Assembly: GCA_030035585.1 (NCBI GenBank)
Contig: CM057460.1
Span: forward strand, 221,547,711-221,611,710
Length of the DNA: 64,000 nucleotides
Source of the DNA: Dugong dugon
Lineage: Eukaryota; Chordata; Mammalia; Sirenia; Dugongidae
Direction: 5' to 3'
The notes beneath the pieces were generated by a model that saw only the letters and a program-made list of their open reading frames with translations, had not been told where the DNA came from and did no database searches. The position numbers and the translations under genes are program-made. Shown one piece after another: positions 1 through 11,824 of the stretch (its first letter is position 1; each line of letters begins with the position of its first letter).

Positions 1-448
1 TAGAAACAAGTCCTAAACAAGAAAACTTGAAGCTGGTCTCTCATTTTCTCCTAAAATAATTGGCTGGTTTTCAAATCCAACAGTTTTGGGTTTCAAAATG
101 TCACTTGCAGCCAACCCCACTTCTCCCCCTAGACAGATTCCATATGTCAAGTCAGGGGGTCCATGATTTGAATGCTTCTAGCCCCTTGTCCTCAACATGC
201 CAATCATCCCCAAAACTGCTGACTCAGCCTGTCCTCATTGTAATGACCTACCTGCTTGCTTTTCTTACCCTCACCCTTCAACTTGCAAAAGCTGAAGCCT
301 ATTTCCCCTACCTATAGGCCAAGTCCATCCCAAACACCCAGAATTTTCCTGCATCTAGTGAAAAGAAAGTGGAGAAGCCTTGATTTGGTAGTGGGGAGTG
401 ACTCGAACATAAGTCAATTTATCTTCCAGCACTTGACCCTGTGCCTGC
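1..448. other. No recognisable element
   Basis: I see no SINE head, LTR border, reverse transcriptase motif or long reading frame. The short open frames here lack codon or domain support. The stretch is CT-rich in its second half and may be old decayed repeat. Confidence 0.4.
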
Positions 449-661
449 AACAGTATTGCTGTTAGTTGTCATCAAGTCAACCTCCATTCATGGCGACCCC
501 ATCCATAACAGAACGAAACATTGCCCCGTCCTGCACCATCATCATGACCATTGGTATCTTTGGGTCTCTAGCTTTGACTATCGTGTTAATCCATCTCACT
601 GAGGGTTTCCTTGTTTTCTCTGGCCCTCTACCAACCATGATGGCTTTGCTGGACACACAGG
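449..661 (-). mobile_element. RTE/BovB-type LINE, 3' end fragment
   Basis: Read on the minus strand this matches the non-coding 3' end of the RTE elements at 4243 and 63376. All share, in the same order, a 'gcgaccc' block, an 'acagaac(g/a)aaac' block, a 'ccatctca' block and a 'ctaccaaccatgatg' block. No coding part is retained. It could equally be the tail of an RTE-mobilised SINE, because those share the same 3' sequence. Confidence 0.7.
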
Positions 662-666
662 TATGC

Positions 667-1414
667 TATGTTGTAATTGCCCCCTCATCATTTTCCTAGC
701 TGTTAATGAACATAATAGCTATTAATGGACATAAAGTAAAGTATGTGCTTTTGGGGGATATGACTATCCTCTGATGAAACCCAGAACTCTGTTAAGCTAT
801 CTTAGAGGGGTAAAGGAAGAGGGGCTGTTCTCTGGCACCAGTAATCCCAGCCCACTCTGAACACGGGCAGTAAATGATGTCCATTGCCTACAGGGGCCTT
901 TCCACTTTCATGACTGTCTTTCACCTTCTATTACCCCCCTTTTATTGCCTTTTCCCCTACCTATTCTCTGTGCATGCTATTTGGCATGTAGACATGGCTG
1001 TCTCATTAGTATTTAATCCTGGGAAACCGGAATTTAGGCATTCTCCTCCCAAGACGCGCACTGAGGCGTGCTCAGATACAATCTAACCCTGTGGACAGGA
1101 GTCTAACTTCAGGGAACCTAGGCTGATGATGATGTGTGCTGTTCTACTCATCCCTGTCCTGTTTATTCTGTAAGTAATAAATGCCTCTTAATCACCCCGT
1201 TAGAAGTGTCTGGTCTGCGCTTTGCTCCAAATGGACTTCCACTAAGAATTTGTGAATACAGTGACATTGGTGATTGGTCCCTGGATCACCAGACCCACTT
1301 CAACTGGATATTGTCTATGCCCCAAACTCTATTTTGCTCCCAGCCTCCTTCCCTGCCAATTGCTATCTTGGCTCCAAGTCCTGTCCACCACCAAGGCCCT
1401 GGTCCCCACAGAGC
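667..1414 (+). other. Possible old LTR, otherwise unassigned
   Basis: An AATAAA lies at 1176-1181, followed by a CT-rich stretch, which is the kind of layout seen at the R/U5 end of an LTR. I cannot define both ends or a target duplication, so the assignment is weak. Confidence 0.2.
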
Positions 1415-1621
1415 TTGTTGTTGCTGTAGGTGCCGTTGAGTCAGTTCCATCTCACGGGAGGCTCATGTGTGCAGAGTAGAACTACTCCATAGGATTTTCA
1501 AGGCTGTAACATTTTGGAAGCAGATCGCCAGATCTGTTTTCTGAGGTGTCTGGTGGGTTCAAACCACCAACCTTTTGGCTAGTAGTTGAGCACTCAACCA
1601 TCTCTTCCACCCAGGGATTCC
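1415..1621 (-). mobile_element. AfroSINE-type SINE (tRNA-derived), 'ccctgggtggtgc' subtype
   Basis: On the minus strand it begins with the short head ending in a tRNA-like B box (plus-strand 'gggttcaaacc' near 1555), continues through the 'gcagatcgccag' body block and ends in a (gtt)n-derived tail at its left edge. AfroSINEs are Pol III-transcribed, non-coding retroposons of Afrotheria. Confidence 0.85.
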
Positions 1622-1854
1622 CCAACAGAGCAATTCTTCTCAGTTACCATTCTAATTCTTGTGTTATCATCACGGTATGACCAGTGCACTTTCTTTCTTA
1701 GAATTTTCTTCAAAGCCACCACTTTACCTCTAGACAGTGTTCCTGGCTTCCCATTAGCTGCCAGTCCACCCTACACAACCCAGCATTACTAATGCCCCTT
1801 TCTTCTTTTCTCTGGCCCATATTAACCTCTTCCTAGTCTTTATTTTCCATAAAG

Positions 1855-2520
1855 AAACCATTAATTTGTGGGAAGGCCAAAGAAGGATACAGGACCACTA
1901 AGTTGTAGAGCTATCTTCTTGTACAGTAAAGGATTAACTTAGCAAGTTAGGAGTGTCTATGCCCTATGTATTAAAGATTTGGCCCTTGACTAACTCCAGG
2001 AAGTCACCTCTAAGCCCTTGGAATATCCTGCCTATTAAGAGTATCTTTGTTTACCTGGGGGTCTTGGATCATGCCAGATAGTTTACACTAACAATTGGAT
2101 TTATGGTGGGGGCCCTGGGCCATGCAGTATCAGTTTAACCTCTAGAAGGATTGTAGACTAAGGTCAACCACATGGACAGATGGTCAGTCATGCCTATGTG
2201 ACTGAACTCTGTATAACCCTTGATACCAAGGCTCAGGTGAGTTTCCTTGGTTGGCAATACTACATATGTGTTGCCACATATCACTGTTGGGAGAAGAGAG
2301 CACAATCCACACAACTCCACTAGGAGAGGACAACTGGAAGCTCACACCTGGTCTCTCCTGGACTCTGACCTATGTATCTCTTCCCTTTGCTGATTTTAAT
2401 CTCTATCCTTTGACTGTAATAAACCATAACAATTACTATAACAGCTTTTCTGAGTTCTGTGAGTCCTTCAGTGAATTCTTAAACCTAAGGGCAGTCTCAG
2501 GGATCCTTGAACTATACTTC
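1855..2520 (+). mobile_element. Old solo LTR-like sequence
   Basis: An AATAAA at 2418-2423 sits in 'ctgtaataaaccataac', followed by 'gagttctgtgagtccttc', an arrangement I recognise from old mammalian ERV LTR 3' ends. The upstream part carries 'ctggtctctcctggactctg'. I cannot name the subfamily. No target duplication was found. Confidence 0.5.
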
Positions 2521-3146
2521 TTAAAAATCTAAACTACAAGTCCATCTCAAAGGAAACTATAATAAAAATTAACTATGCCATTTTTTCCCTCAAACTGGGC
2601 CCCCTGGGCAGTTGGATTAAGGGTACACAAAGCCACAGGTTAAATGTAGTACATTCTCCTACACAATCGATTTTACTTCACACTATATCTAGAAAAATAT
2701 TTAATCAATATATTTTGTAGAAAATCAAAATTTTGAATGACATTTGAATATTAAAACACAAGACTTCAATACTAAATTTATACTACTTCAGACCATTCTA
2801 GGCTGGGTTCTTAGACATATTAGTGGTATAAGCTGTCCTTCCTCTGTTGTAAAAATTCTGTTGGTGGAGGTTTGAGGAGCCCTGAGCCTTTAACCAAAAG
2901 AGAGCTCATTATCAGCTTCCTCATTTCTTAATGGATGTTATTTTAATAAGCAGAACAAAGGTTCCACAGCTCCCTGGTGTGTAAATGATGTTGAAGGCTT
3001 ATTGGGCTAGAAACAGGCTGAAATTTTTCTACTCAGGCAGAGTTCATGTCTTAAATCATATCCCCAGGGTGCAGTTAATTTATTTCAATTGATTGGAGCT
3101 CTTCACATTTTCTGGGAGCTAGGTTGACAATGGAAGCAGAGCACGG
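2521..3146. other. No recognisable element
   Basis: AT-rich sequence without a clear repeat signature or coding potential. Confidence 0.4.
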
Positions 3147-3550
3147 TGTCTTAGTTATCTAGTGCTGCTTTAACAGAAATACCACAAGTGGGTGGCTTTA
3201 AGAAACAGAAATTTATATTCTCACAGTCCAGGAGGTTACAAGTCCGAATTCAGGGTGCTAGCTTTAGGGAAGGACTTTCTCTGTTGATTCTGGGGAAGCT
3301 CCTCAATCCTTGGTTCCTTGGCGATCTTCATGTGGTGTGGCATCTATCCTCCTCTATGTCTGCTTGCTTTTCTATGCCTATTCTCCTCTTTTTATATCTC
3401 AAAGTGATTGACTTAAAACACAACCTACACTGATACAGTCTCATTAGCATAACAAAGAAAACCCATTCCCAAATGGGATTATAACCACAGGTACAGGGGT
3501 TAGGATTTACAACCCATATTTTTGGGGGGAACACAATTCAATCCATAACA
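3147..3550 (-). mobile_element. Solo MLT1-like LTR (ERVL-MaLR)
   Basis: The plus strand starts 'tgtcttagttatctagtgct' and ends 'aattcaatccataaca', the inverse of the MaLR LTR plan (TG...CA). The inner 'agaaataccacaagtgggtgg' and 'aggggttaggattt' blocks recur in nine other LTRs of this window. No exact 5-bp duplication is visible. Confidence 0.85.
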
Positions 3551-3984
3551 TACAGTGACTCTGGCTGAGAAGGGCACATTTCTGCAGACCTTTGTGATAA
3601 ATCTGTAAGAAAGGGCCTCAGAAGTAATGCACCCCCATATTGTTAGAACTAATGCCTATACTTCAAAGAAAAACTTAAACTAAGTGGACACATGATATCT
3701 TTATGGAAATTCCTTAATGATTAGCGGATATTACAAATCTGAAAAAACGGTGATAGTTACCATGTTCCTGGATGGGTGACTTAATATAGTAGAGATAATA
3801 ATTATTGTTAAATTAACCTACATATTCACTGTGATTCTGATCAACTCAATTGCATTTTTATAAACTCAATTTAGTAATTCTAAAATTCAGAATTATTATT
3901 CTAAATAAATGTTTAGAAAATTGTAAGAAATTTTCTAAAAATTTAGAGTGTATATTCTATGGGAGTATATATACATCCCACTCT
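3551..3984. other. AT-rich, no recognisable element
   Basis: I see only AT-rich sequence with short direct repeats of 'ttagaaaat' type around 3880-3945. Confidence 0.4.
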
Positions 3985-4182
3985 CACTGCCATTGAGTTG
4001 ATTCTGACTCATAGCGACCCTGTAGGACAGAGTAGAACTGCCTCATAAGGTTTCCAAGGCTGTAAATCTTTATGGAAGCAGATTGCCTTATCTTTCTCCC
4101 ACAGAGCGGATAGTGGATTAGAACTGCTGACATTTCAGTTAGAAGCTGAGTGCTTTTAACCACTGTGCCCCCAGGGCTCCTT
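3985..4182 (-). mobile_element. AfroSINE-type SINE, 'gccctggtggcgc' subtype
   Basis: The minus-strand head is complementary to 'accactgtgcccccagggct' at 4158-4180. The body has 'gtaggacagagtagaactgc' and 'gcagattgcc'. The tail end touches (AT)-rich sequence at 3960-3985. Confidence 0.9.
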
Positions 4183-4242
4183 GTATTTATACATAGTGTA
4201 TAGCATACATATAAAACATATAGTATATATAGTATACATTGT

Positions 4243-6240
4243 TGTTGTTATGTGCCTTCGAGTCAGTTCTGACTCATAGCGACCCTATGTACTACAGAAC
4301 AAAACACTGCGCAGTCCTACACTATGCCCACAATTGTTGTTATGTTTGAGCCCATTGTTGCAGCCACTGTGTCAATCCATCTAGTTGAGGGTATTCCTCT
4401 TTTTCACTGACCCTTTACTTTACCAACCATGATGTCCTTCTCCAGGGACTGATCCCTCCTGATAACTTGTCCAAAGTATGTAAGACGTAGTCTCGCCATC
4501 CTTGCTTCTAAGAAGCAGTCTGGTTGTACTTCTTCCAAGACATATTTGTTAGTTCTTTTGGCAGTCTATGGTATATTCAATATTCTTCGCCAACAACACA
4601 ATTCAAAGGTGTCAATTCTTCTTCAGTCTTCCTTATTCGTTGTCCAGCTTTCTCATGCATATGATGCCATTGAAAATACTATGGCTTGGGTCAGGTGCAT
4701 CTTGGTCTTCAAGGTGACATCTTTGCTTTTCAACACTTTAAAGAGGTCTTTTGCAGCAGATTTGCCTAATGCAATGCGTCTTTTGATTTCTTGACTGCTG
4801 CTTCCATGGGTGCTGATTGTGGATCCAAGTAAAATGAAATCCTTGACAACTTCAATCTCTTCTCCGTTTATCATGATGCCTCTTATTGGTCATTTGTAAG
4901 GATTTTTGTTTTCTTTATGTTGAGGTGTCATCCGTACTGAAGGCTGTGGTCTTTGATCTTCATCAGTTAAGTCTTCAATTCCTCTTCACTTTCAGCAAGG
5001 AAGGTTTTGTCATCTGCATAATGCGGGTTGTTAATGAGTCTTCCTACAGTCTTGATGCCCCGTTCTTCTTCATATAGTCCAGCTTCTAGGATTATTTGCT
5101 CAGCATACAGATTGAATAGGTATAGTGAAAGGATACAACCCTGACGCACACCTTTCCTGACTTTAAACCATGCAGTATCCCCTTGTTCTGTTCCAACAAC
5201 TGCCTCTTGATCTATGTACAGATTCCTCATGAGCACAATTAAGTGTTCTGGAATTCCCATTCTTTGTAATGTTATCCATAATTTGTTATGATCCACACAG
5301 TTGAATACCTTTGCATAGTCAATAAAACACAGATAAACATTTTTCTGGTATTCTCTGCTTTTAGCCAGGATCCGTGTGACGTCAGCAATGATATCCCTGG
5401 TTCTACGTCCTCTTCTGAATCCGGCCTGAATTTCTGGCAGTTCCCTGTCGATATACTGTTGCAGCCACTTTTGAATGGTCTTCAGCAAAATTTTACTTGC
5501 ATGCGATATTAATGATATTGCTCGATAATTTCCACATTCTGTAGGATCACTGTTTTTTGGGAATAGGCATAAATATGGATCTCTTTCAGTCAGTTGCCCA
5601 GGTAGCTGTCTTCAAAATTTCTTGGCATAGATGAGTGAGCACTTCCAGCACTGCCTCCGTTTGTTGAAACATCTAAATTGATATTCTGTCAATTCCTGGA
5701 GCCTTGTTTTTTGCCAATGCCCTCAGTACAACTTGGACTTCTTCCTTCAGTACCATCAGTTGCTGATCATATGCTACCTCTTGAGATGGTTGAATGTGGA
5801 CCAATTCTTTTTGATACAATGACTCTGTGTATTCCTTCCATCTTCTTTTGATGCTTCCTGTGTCGTTTAATATTTTCCTCATAGAATCCTTCACTATTCC
5901 AACTCAAGGCTTGAATTTTTTTTCTTCAGTTCTTTCAGCTTGAGAAATGCCAAGCGTGTTCTTCCCTTTTGGTTTTCTATCTCCAGGTGTTTGCACGTGT
6001 CATTATACTTTACTTTGTCTTCTCAAGTCACCCTTTGAAATCTTCTTTCAGTTCTTTTACTTCATCGTTTCTTCCTTTTGCTTTAGCTACTCAATGTTCA
6101 AGAGCAAATTTCATAGTCTTCTGACATCCGTTTTGGTCTTTTGTTTCTTTCCTGTGTTTTTAATGACCTCTTGCTTTCTTCATGTATGATGTCCTTGATG
6201 TCATTCCACAACTCTTCTGGTCTTCAGTCATTGATGTTCA
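4243..6240 (-). mobile_element. RTE/BovB-type non-LTR LINE, 5'-truncated
   Basis: Read on the minus strand, about 2 kb carries the reverse transcriptase half of an RTE element, its downstream domain and the short 3' end with the characteristic tail near 4243 ('gttgttgttatgtgcc' on the plus strand). The apurinic endonuclease half is missing. RTE elements copy themselves by target-primed reverse transcription and move SINEs that share their tail. The 3' end shared with fragments at 449, 38768 and 63376 supports one family. The reading frame is broken by stops and frameshifts, so the element is dead. Confidence 0.9.
4653..5894 (-). pseudogene. RTE reverse transcriptase remnant
   Basis: Three frame-disrupted pieces together show the RT order. 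At 5673-5894 there is the N-terminal 'NKAPGIDRISI' motif. At 4967-5488 there follow 'QAGFRRGRRTRD', motif A 'FIDYAKVF' with its catalytic Asp, 'GVRQGC' (motif B) and 'YADDKTFLAE' (motif C, YADD box). At 4653-4874 there is the C-terminal 'VVKDFILLGSTIS' block typical of RTE/BovB proteins. All three catalytic Asp residues survive, but stops and at least two frameshifts separate the pieces. No endonuclease domain remains. Confidence 0.9.
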
Positions 6241-6299
6241 ACACCTCAGATTTATGCTTGAGATGGTTTCTAAATTCACATGGTATATACTCAAGGTCA

Positions 6300-6735
6300 T
6301 ACAGAATATATATTCTAACATATTAGAAAATGAAGGATATATATTCACAAACAGGTAAAATGATTTTGAAAATGAAGAACACAGCTCAGGATCAGGGTGA
6401 ACGTGACTTAACAAAACCTTTGTAGCAAAAGCCATGTGGTTCTGGCATAGATGTGGAGAAATTGACCAATGGAACAATTGAAGAAGCTTAGCGATAGTCT
6501 TACACCAACTTCTATATATGATAAAGGCAGCACTGGAAAGTAATGTGGGAAGAAAGAGTTGTTTAGAAGATGATATAGAAGAAATGAAATCATTACAGAT
6601 AAAAATAAAGCTGTATTCCTAGCTTATACCATATAAAAATTTAAGCCCCAGATAGATTAAAAATCTAAATGTTAAAGGTAAATCTATAACCCTAATTGCA
6701 AAAGATGTAAGAAAATATCTTTGTGATCCAAAATT
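6300..6735 (+). mobile_element. Old L1 ORF2 fragment
   Basis: The block 'gaccaatggaac' at 6463 and the following AT-rich text 'gatagattaaaaatctaaat' near 6650 match the C-terminal ORF2 region of old L1 elements. It is heavily decayed with no long frame. Confidence 0.55.
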
Positions 6736-6749
6736 AGCATCACTCCCAT

Positions 6750-6990
6750 CTCTGTTTCTATGGTCACTTCACCTTCTCCTCTTCTGGGTCAAATCTCCCT
6801 CTGCCTCTCTATCATAAGGACACTTGTGATTGCATTTAGGGCCTACTCAGATAATCCAGGTTAATCTCCTCACCTCAAGATCCTTAACTTAATCACACCT
6901 ACAAAGTGTTTGCCATATACAGTAAAATCCACAGGCTCTAGGGATCAAGAGGTGGACATTTTGAGGGGTTATTACTCAGTCTACCACAAT
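6750..6990 (-). mobile_element. Old LTR/MaLR-like fragment
   Basis: Contains 'aaggacacttgtgattgcat', 'cttaacttaatcacacc' and 'attactcagtctaccaca', a combination found at the inverted end of old eutherian MaLR-type LTRs. Only about half of an LTR is present. Confidence 0.5.
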
Positions 6991-7039
6991 CAAAAATAAA
7001 AATTCCCAAGGGCACAAGGTAAGAACATTTTTGATAACA

Positions 7040-7830
7040 GTGGCAGAGCCTGAAAGGCTGGACAGAAATTACGCTATGGTGTGCTGAACAAATAATCTGA
7101 GAAGCTGGACTATATGAAGAAAATTGCAGCATCAGGATTGGAGAAAGATTCGTTAACAACCGAAACACAGATGACAAACCTTGCTTACCGAAAATGAAAA
7201 CTACTTGAAGCACTTACCAGTGAAGGTAAAAGATTAGAGCCTTCAGTATGAGTTATACCTAAATGTAAAGAAAATGAAAATCTTCACAACTGAACCAGTA
7301 AACAACATCATGATAAACGGGAAAAAAAGTTGAAGCTGTTAAGGATTTCATTCTATCTGGATTGAAAATCAATGCCCATGGAAACAGCAGTCAAGAAATC
7401 AAATGACGAACATACTGCATTGGGCAAATCTGCTGCAAAACACCCCTTTAAAGTGCTAAAAAGCAAATATGTTGCTTTGATGACTGAGGGGCACCTGACC
7501 CCAGTCAGGCCAAAGTTGGACAAGAAAAAAAAAGAAGACAGAAGAAGAATTGATGTGCTTAAATTGTGGTGTTGGTGAAGAATATGGAATATACCATGGA
7601 CTGCCAGATGAACAAACAAATCAGTCTTAGAAGAAATACAACAGGAATGCTCCTTAGAAGCAAGGATGGCGAGACTTCATTAAGAGATGTCATTAAGAAA
7701 GACCCGTCGCTAGAAAAGGGCATCATGTTTGGCAAAGAAGAGGGTCAGTCAAACAAGGGAAACTTTCAATGAGATTAACTGACACAATACCCACAACAAT
7801 GGACTCAAACATATCAAAGATATGGTGAAA
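7040..7830 (+). mobile_element. RTE/BovB-type LINE fragment, C-terminal domain
   Basis: On the plus strand the translation in shifting frames gives the post-RT part of RTE, including a 'HTALGKSAAKHPFKVLKS' block that aligns with 'RIALGKSAAKDLFKVLKS' of the copy at 4653. A run of A/G at 7525-7545 and several small deletions break the frame. The 3' tail is not clearly present. Confidence 0.8.
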
Positions 7831-7925
7831 TTCATGTGATATTGCACACTACAGATTAGTAAGTAAACACAAGTAAGCCTGAGCGTACTTTGCTTACTGG
7901 TTAATCCTCCCCTGGGTATGGTATA
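7826..7925 (+). repeat. Unnamed repeat unit, also at 22.8-23.1 kb
   Basis: The reverse complement carries 'cttactaatctgtagtg' and 'cacatgaatttcacca', which recur in nearly the same order at 22976-23040 and in part at 22783-22855. I do not recognise the family. Confidence 0.6.
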
Positions 7926-8118
7926 GCTGTCCGGAAATGAAGGAAGATCTAGTGTTTTCCAGCGAGGCTTAATGAATTATAAGACTCTTCACTGTCTGGA
8001 TCACAATTATACAGATTAGATTAACAAACTTCCAGGCAAGGCATGAGAATACAAGAGATAGTGAAAAGGGTAAATAGAAACGATTTGAATACCAAAAGGT
8101 AGTAAAAAAAAAAAAAAA

Positions 8119-8318
8119 ACCCTTGCTATTTAGTCAATTCTGATTCAAAGCAACTCTATAGGACAGGTAGAACTGCCTCATAGGGTTTCCAAGGCTGTGA
8201 TCTTCAAGGAGGCAGATTGCGACATCTTTCTTCTATGGAGCAGCTGGTGGATTCAAACCATCGAAATTTCGGTTAGCAGCTGAGCACTTAACCTGTCCAC
8301 TGCGCCACTAGGCCTCCT
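8119..8318 (-). mobile_element. AfroSINE-type SINE, 'gccctggtggcgc' subtype
   Basis: Minus-strand SINE with head complement 'cactgcgccactaggcctcc' at its right end, 'ggttagcagctgagcactta' and the body block 'gcctcatagggtttccaagg'. The poly(A)-like run at 8105-8119 adjoins its tail. Confidence 0.9.
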
Positions 8319-9080
8319 TAAAAGGCAGTGGACATCTGTTTTTAAATGCTAAGCCACTAAAATGCAGGCAACTGATTCTGGAAAGCCTAATTCTAGGAAG
8401 AACTCAATCTCCATAGAGTAACGAGATGGCTCCCACGAGCTTGGGTGTGGGGTGAGGAAGACGGAAGAGAGCTTAAATGGAAACATATGGCAGAAGATTA
8501 AACAACGTCCCTTCAATCCCCAATTGCCCACTACCCCTGCTGTAATTACATGCCATCAGATTCAAAGCCAACAGATGTTCAAGACCTAAGCCAGGAATCT
8601 CCCACTTGGCCACTGCCTTAGAAGGACAGAGCTGCTTTACATTGAACTATAAGTTGGAATCCTTTTTAGACTTGTTCACCGTAATTGAGAGAATAGAGGT
8701 AAACCAGAACATTAACAATGTTCTTCCTGACAGAGGACTACCCTCTCCACGCTGGTATGCATGAATTTAAATACAATGAAGGCGGCTGTTGGAATGTGAA
8801 CTCAGTAAATTGTCACTGGTCTCTTTTGAGCTCAGAGAATTCCTGCTTTAGCTCTTATCTTGGGAGACAAATTCTATCTCATAGGTTGGTTTTTTTTTTT
8901 TTTATTTGTTTGTTTTGTTTTTCCTTGATCCTACAGTAAATAAATATCTTCTTCCATTGAAATGAACTTTTTAAAAAAGCAAAAGTCAAGTTTTCTTTCT
9001 CCTTCCTTTAGATAGAAGAATAATTTGAAGTACAGCCTGTAAGAAGAGGCTTTCTTGTTCGTGATTCATTTATCGAAGCT
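8319..9080. other. No recognisable element
   Basis: The T-rich run at 8889-8930 is the only marked feature. No coding support. Confidence 0.35.
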
Positions 9081-9495
9081 TGCATCAGTCTCCTAGGGCT
9101 GTTGAACCAAAGTACCACAAACTGGGTGGCTTATAAGAATAGAAATGTATCCTCTCACCCTTCTGGAGGCTACTAGTCCAAATTCAGGGTGTCCGCAGGA
9201 CTGAATTCTCTCCAATGGCTCTAGGGGAAGATCTTTTCTTCTCTCTCGGTTTCCTTGGCTTGAGGCTACACCGTAACTCCATTGTCATATAGCCATCTTC
9301 TCTCTGTGTCTCTGTCTCTGAGTCTCTTCTCTTTTATAAGGACACTAGTCATATAGGATTAGGACCCCACTCTATTCCAGGATGACCTCATGTTGACATC
9401 TTCAAAGACCTTATTTCTAAACAAGGTCAAGTTGATAGGTACAGGGGTTAGGACTTCAACATATCTTTTGGGGGAACACAGTTCAAACAATAGCA
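9081..9495 (-). mobile_element. Solo MLT1-like LTR
   Basis: Shows the inverted LTR plan: 'aagtaccacaaactgggtgg' near the left end, 'cttttataaggacactagtc' in the middle and 'aggggttaggacttcaacat' near the right end, finishing 'caatagca'. More diverged from the window's other copies, so probably older. Confidence 0.85.
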
Positions 9496-10097
9496 AACTT
9501 TGATTTTTGTGATCCTTTTCAGGAGTAACTTAATTTAGATTCTGGGGAGAGGGGATATCTCCCAACAACTAAGAGTGACTACTGAGGTAGATAGATTGCT
9601 GTGTATTCTTTCTGATTTTGAAGTTTTGTGTATTATTAAAAGTCTGATTCTGATGAATTTGGTGTGAAATTCTATGAACTGTCTGGCCTTTCCAACAAAC
9701 GTGGCGTAGGCCTTTAATACCGACCATTCTTCACCCAGGCTCTTCATAGTATGCATCTAGGAGAGTTCTAAGGACCCAACAAGAACAATGACATCTGTCA
9801 TGTGTGGCAGCCGATCCAGTCTTTTAAAGGCAATGTGTTATAAAGGTATTTCCCATATATGCATTAGAACAGAACCTACAAAATCATGGGGCTCAAAATT
9901 GTTCCGGGGTGAAACCCAGCCTATGGAATTTTGATAAACTCCCAAGCTATTCTAATTAGTAGCCAGGCTTAAGAACAAGCGATCTAATCTAATGTTACTT
10001 TAAAAAAAAAAAAAATAAGGTATTAAGGCCCTTGATTTGCAATCTCAAAGACCCCAGACGACCAAGGTTATTTCTAATGATCTATTGGTTACAGGTG
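9496..10097. other. No recognisable element
   Basis: Mixed sequence with a poly(A)-like run at 10002-10015. No coding support. Confidence 0.35.
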
Positions 10098-10540
10098 AGT
10101 AGGTGAAGCAGCATGATGCAATGGTTAATAATAAGCCCAGCTCTGGAATCAAACATCTGGGCTTGAATCCAGTTGTGTTACTCACCAGCTCATAATTCTG
10201 AGCTAGTTGTTTAACTTTCCTCTCTGTGAGATAAGAATTGTAAAGCACCTTTCACTTTCTGTTACATATTCTAAACCAAACCAAACCCGCTGCCATCGAG
10301 TCAATTCGGATGTATGGCAACCCCATGTGTTACAGAGTAGAACTGTGCTCCATAGGGTTTTCTTGGCTGTAATCTTTGTGGAAGCAGATTTCCAGACCTT
10401 TCTTCCATGGTGTCACTGGGTGAGTTCGAACCTCCAACCTTTAGTTTAGCAGGCAAGCACAAACCATTTGTGTCACCCCAGGACCTCCTGTGACATATTA
10501 AGAGATCAATAAATGGTAACTGTTATCATTTTTAACACTG
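10098..10540 (+). mobile_element. MIR SINE, split by an AfroSINE
   Basis: The left part (to about 10271) has the MIR layout 'gcagcatgatgcaatggtta ... cttgaatcc ... ctagttgtttaactttcctc'. The 3' end resumes after the AfroSINE with 'gagatcaataaatggtaact' at 10503. MIR is an ancient tRNA-derived SINE of mammals. Confidence 0.75.
10272..10489 (-). mobile_element. AfroSINE-type SINE inserted in MIR
   Basis: Minus-strand copy with 'gagttcgaacctccaacc' (B box complement) at 10420-10440, 'tgttacagagtagaactgtg' and 'accccaggacctcc' at the head end. The 'aaaccaaaccaaaccc' run at 10272 is the tail. Confidence 0.9.
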
Positions 10541-10959
10541 AAATAATAATTACCTGATCCTAACTTCATTGCCTGTACTGATCACACTAGGATTTGTTCC
10601 TGCCAAAGAGAAATTTTATAAACTTCTGGGGTTTAGGTCTTCTTTGGCATCTAATTTGCTTTGTTCATCCTCCCCACCTTTCCTTGAACCTTCACATGGG
10701 CCATCCCTTTCTCCTCATCCTTTCCCTCCTATCCATTATGCCCCAGTTTTAACTTGCCTGATTACTTTTAACCCACAGCTTGCCCTGATTTTCACTGCAA
10801 TGACACGTCCCATTCAAATGTTTAAGTTCCAACCCTAGTTCTCTAGTTTGGAAATCTTGTCCCGAATCTGACCCAACCCCCAATTCTTGATTCAACACAT
10901 CTGGCCCTGGTTCCTTACCTTGCTCATAAATTAATAGCTGGGGGACCCCCAGAAGTACT
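10541..10959. other. No recognisable element
   Basis: CT-rich sequence with possible old LINE-2 character but no clear diagnostic block. Confidence 0.3.
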
Positions 10960-11272
10960 CCTTTTAAAGTGAGAGACATTACAGTGATGCCCACCATAAC
11001 CACTATTATTAAGCATTGACCTAGAAATACTGGCCAATACAATTAGAAAAGAAAAATAAAAAGAAGATAAATATGTTAAAGAATAGGGCATAATTATGAT
11101 TATTGTCATATATCATTATGTACCTAGAAAAATCAAGAGAATAAATTTAAAATTAGTAATATTAAAGATAAATTAATAAGTTAAAAGTTTACAAAAATTT
11201 TGATGTGTAAAATTAATAGCTTTCCTGTATACTGCTAGAAAATATCATAGAGAGAAAAATTTATAATTGTCA
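10960..11272 (+). mobile_element. Old L1 ORF2 fragment interrupted by ERV-L
   Basis: The text 'ctagaaatactggccaatac' followed by A-rich codons resembles the L1 ORF2 reverse transcriptase region. It ends exactly where the ERV-L LTR begins. The L1 text at 17090-18290 lies in the same orientation and is from further 3' in L1, so both may be parts of one host L1. Confidence 0.5.
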
Positions 11273-11783
11273 TTTGATGGTTAAGATTGTGTGTCAACAT
11301 GACTGGGCAATGATTCTCAGTGGTTTGGCATTTGTATGATGTTATGATCACCCCCATGCTGGGATCTGCTATGAGTAGCCAATCAGTTGAAAGTAAGTTT
11401 CCTTGGGCATATAGCCTGCATCAAATATAAGTGGACATTCTAGCAAGGCTCGTGGGCTTTTGCTCACTATGGATCCTGCAGCTGGCTCCTGTTCATCTGA
11501 CCTCTAGTTCTTGGAACATGAGCTAGCAGCTTACCTGTGGTCTTGCCTGCTGATCTTGGGACTTGTTCATCTTAGCCTGTGAGCAAGATCCCTGCTCTCT
11601 AACCTGTCGATTTTGGGTTTGCCAGCCCCTGCAGGCTACGTGAATCAGGAGAAGCTTCCAGCCTAACCCACGGACTTGGGACATTCCAGTCTCTACAACC
11701 ACCTAAGCCATTTCCTTGATATAAATCTCTATATATATGTATTTATACTGGTTTTGCTTCTCTAGAGAACCCATCCTAAGACA
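11273..11783 (+). mobile_element. 5' LTR of ERV-L copy 1
   Basis: Starts at 'tttgatggttaagattgtg' and ends '...aacccatcctaagaca' just before the primer site. The U3/R region holds two units of the 'ctgctgatcttggg' tandem block (near 11550 and 11610). Start was placed two bases upstream of TGATGG because the better-bounded copies at 42212 and 52859 need that border. Confidence 0.85.
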
Positions 11784-11785
11784 TT

Positions 11786-11803
11786 TGGTACCAAGAGTGG
11801 TCC
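11786..11803 (+). promoter_or_regulatory. Primer binding site, tRNA-Leu type
   Basis: The sequence 'tggtaccaagagtggtcc' sits two bases after the LTR. It is complementary, with a few mismatches, to the 3' end of a tRNA-Leu (UAA type), the primer that gives ERV-L its name. Confidence 0.8.
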
Positions 11804-11824
11804 TAGAGAAACAAAATTGTAAGG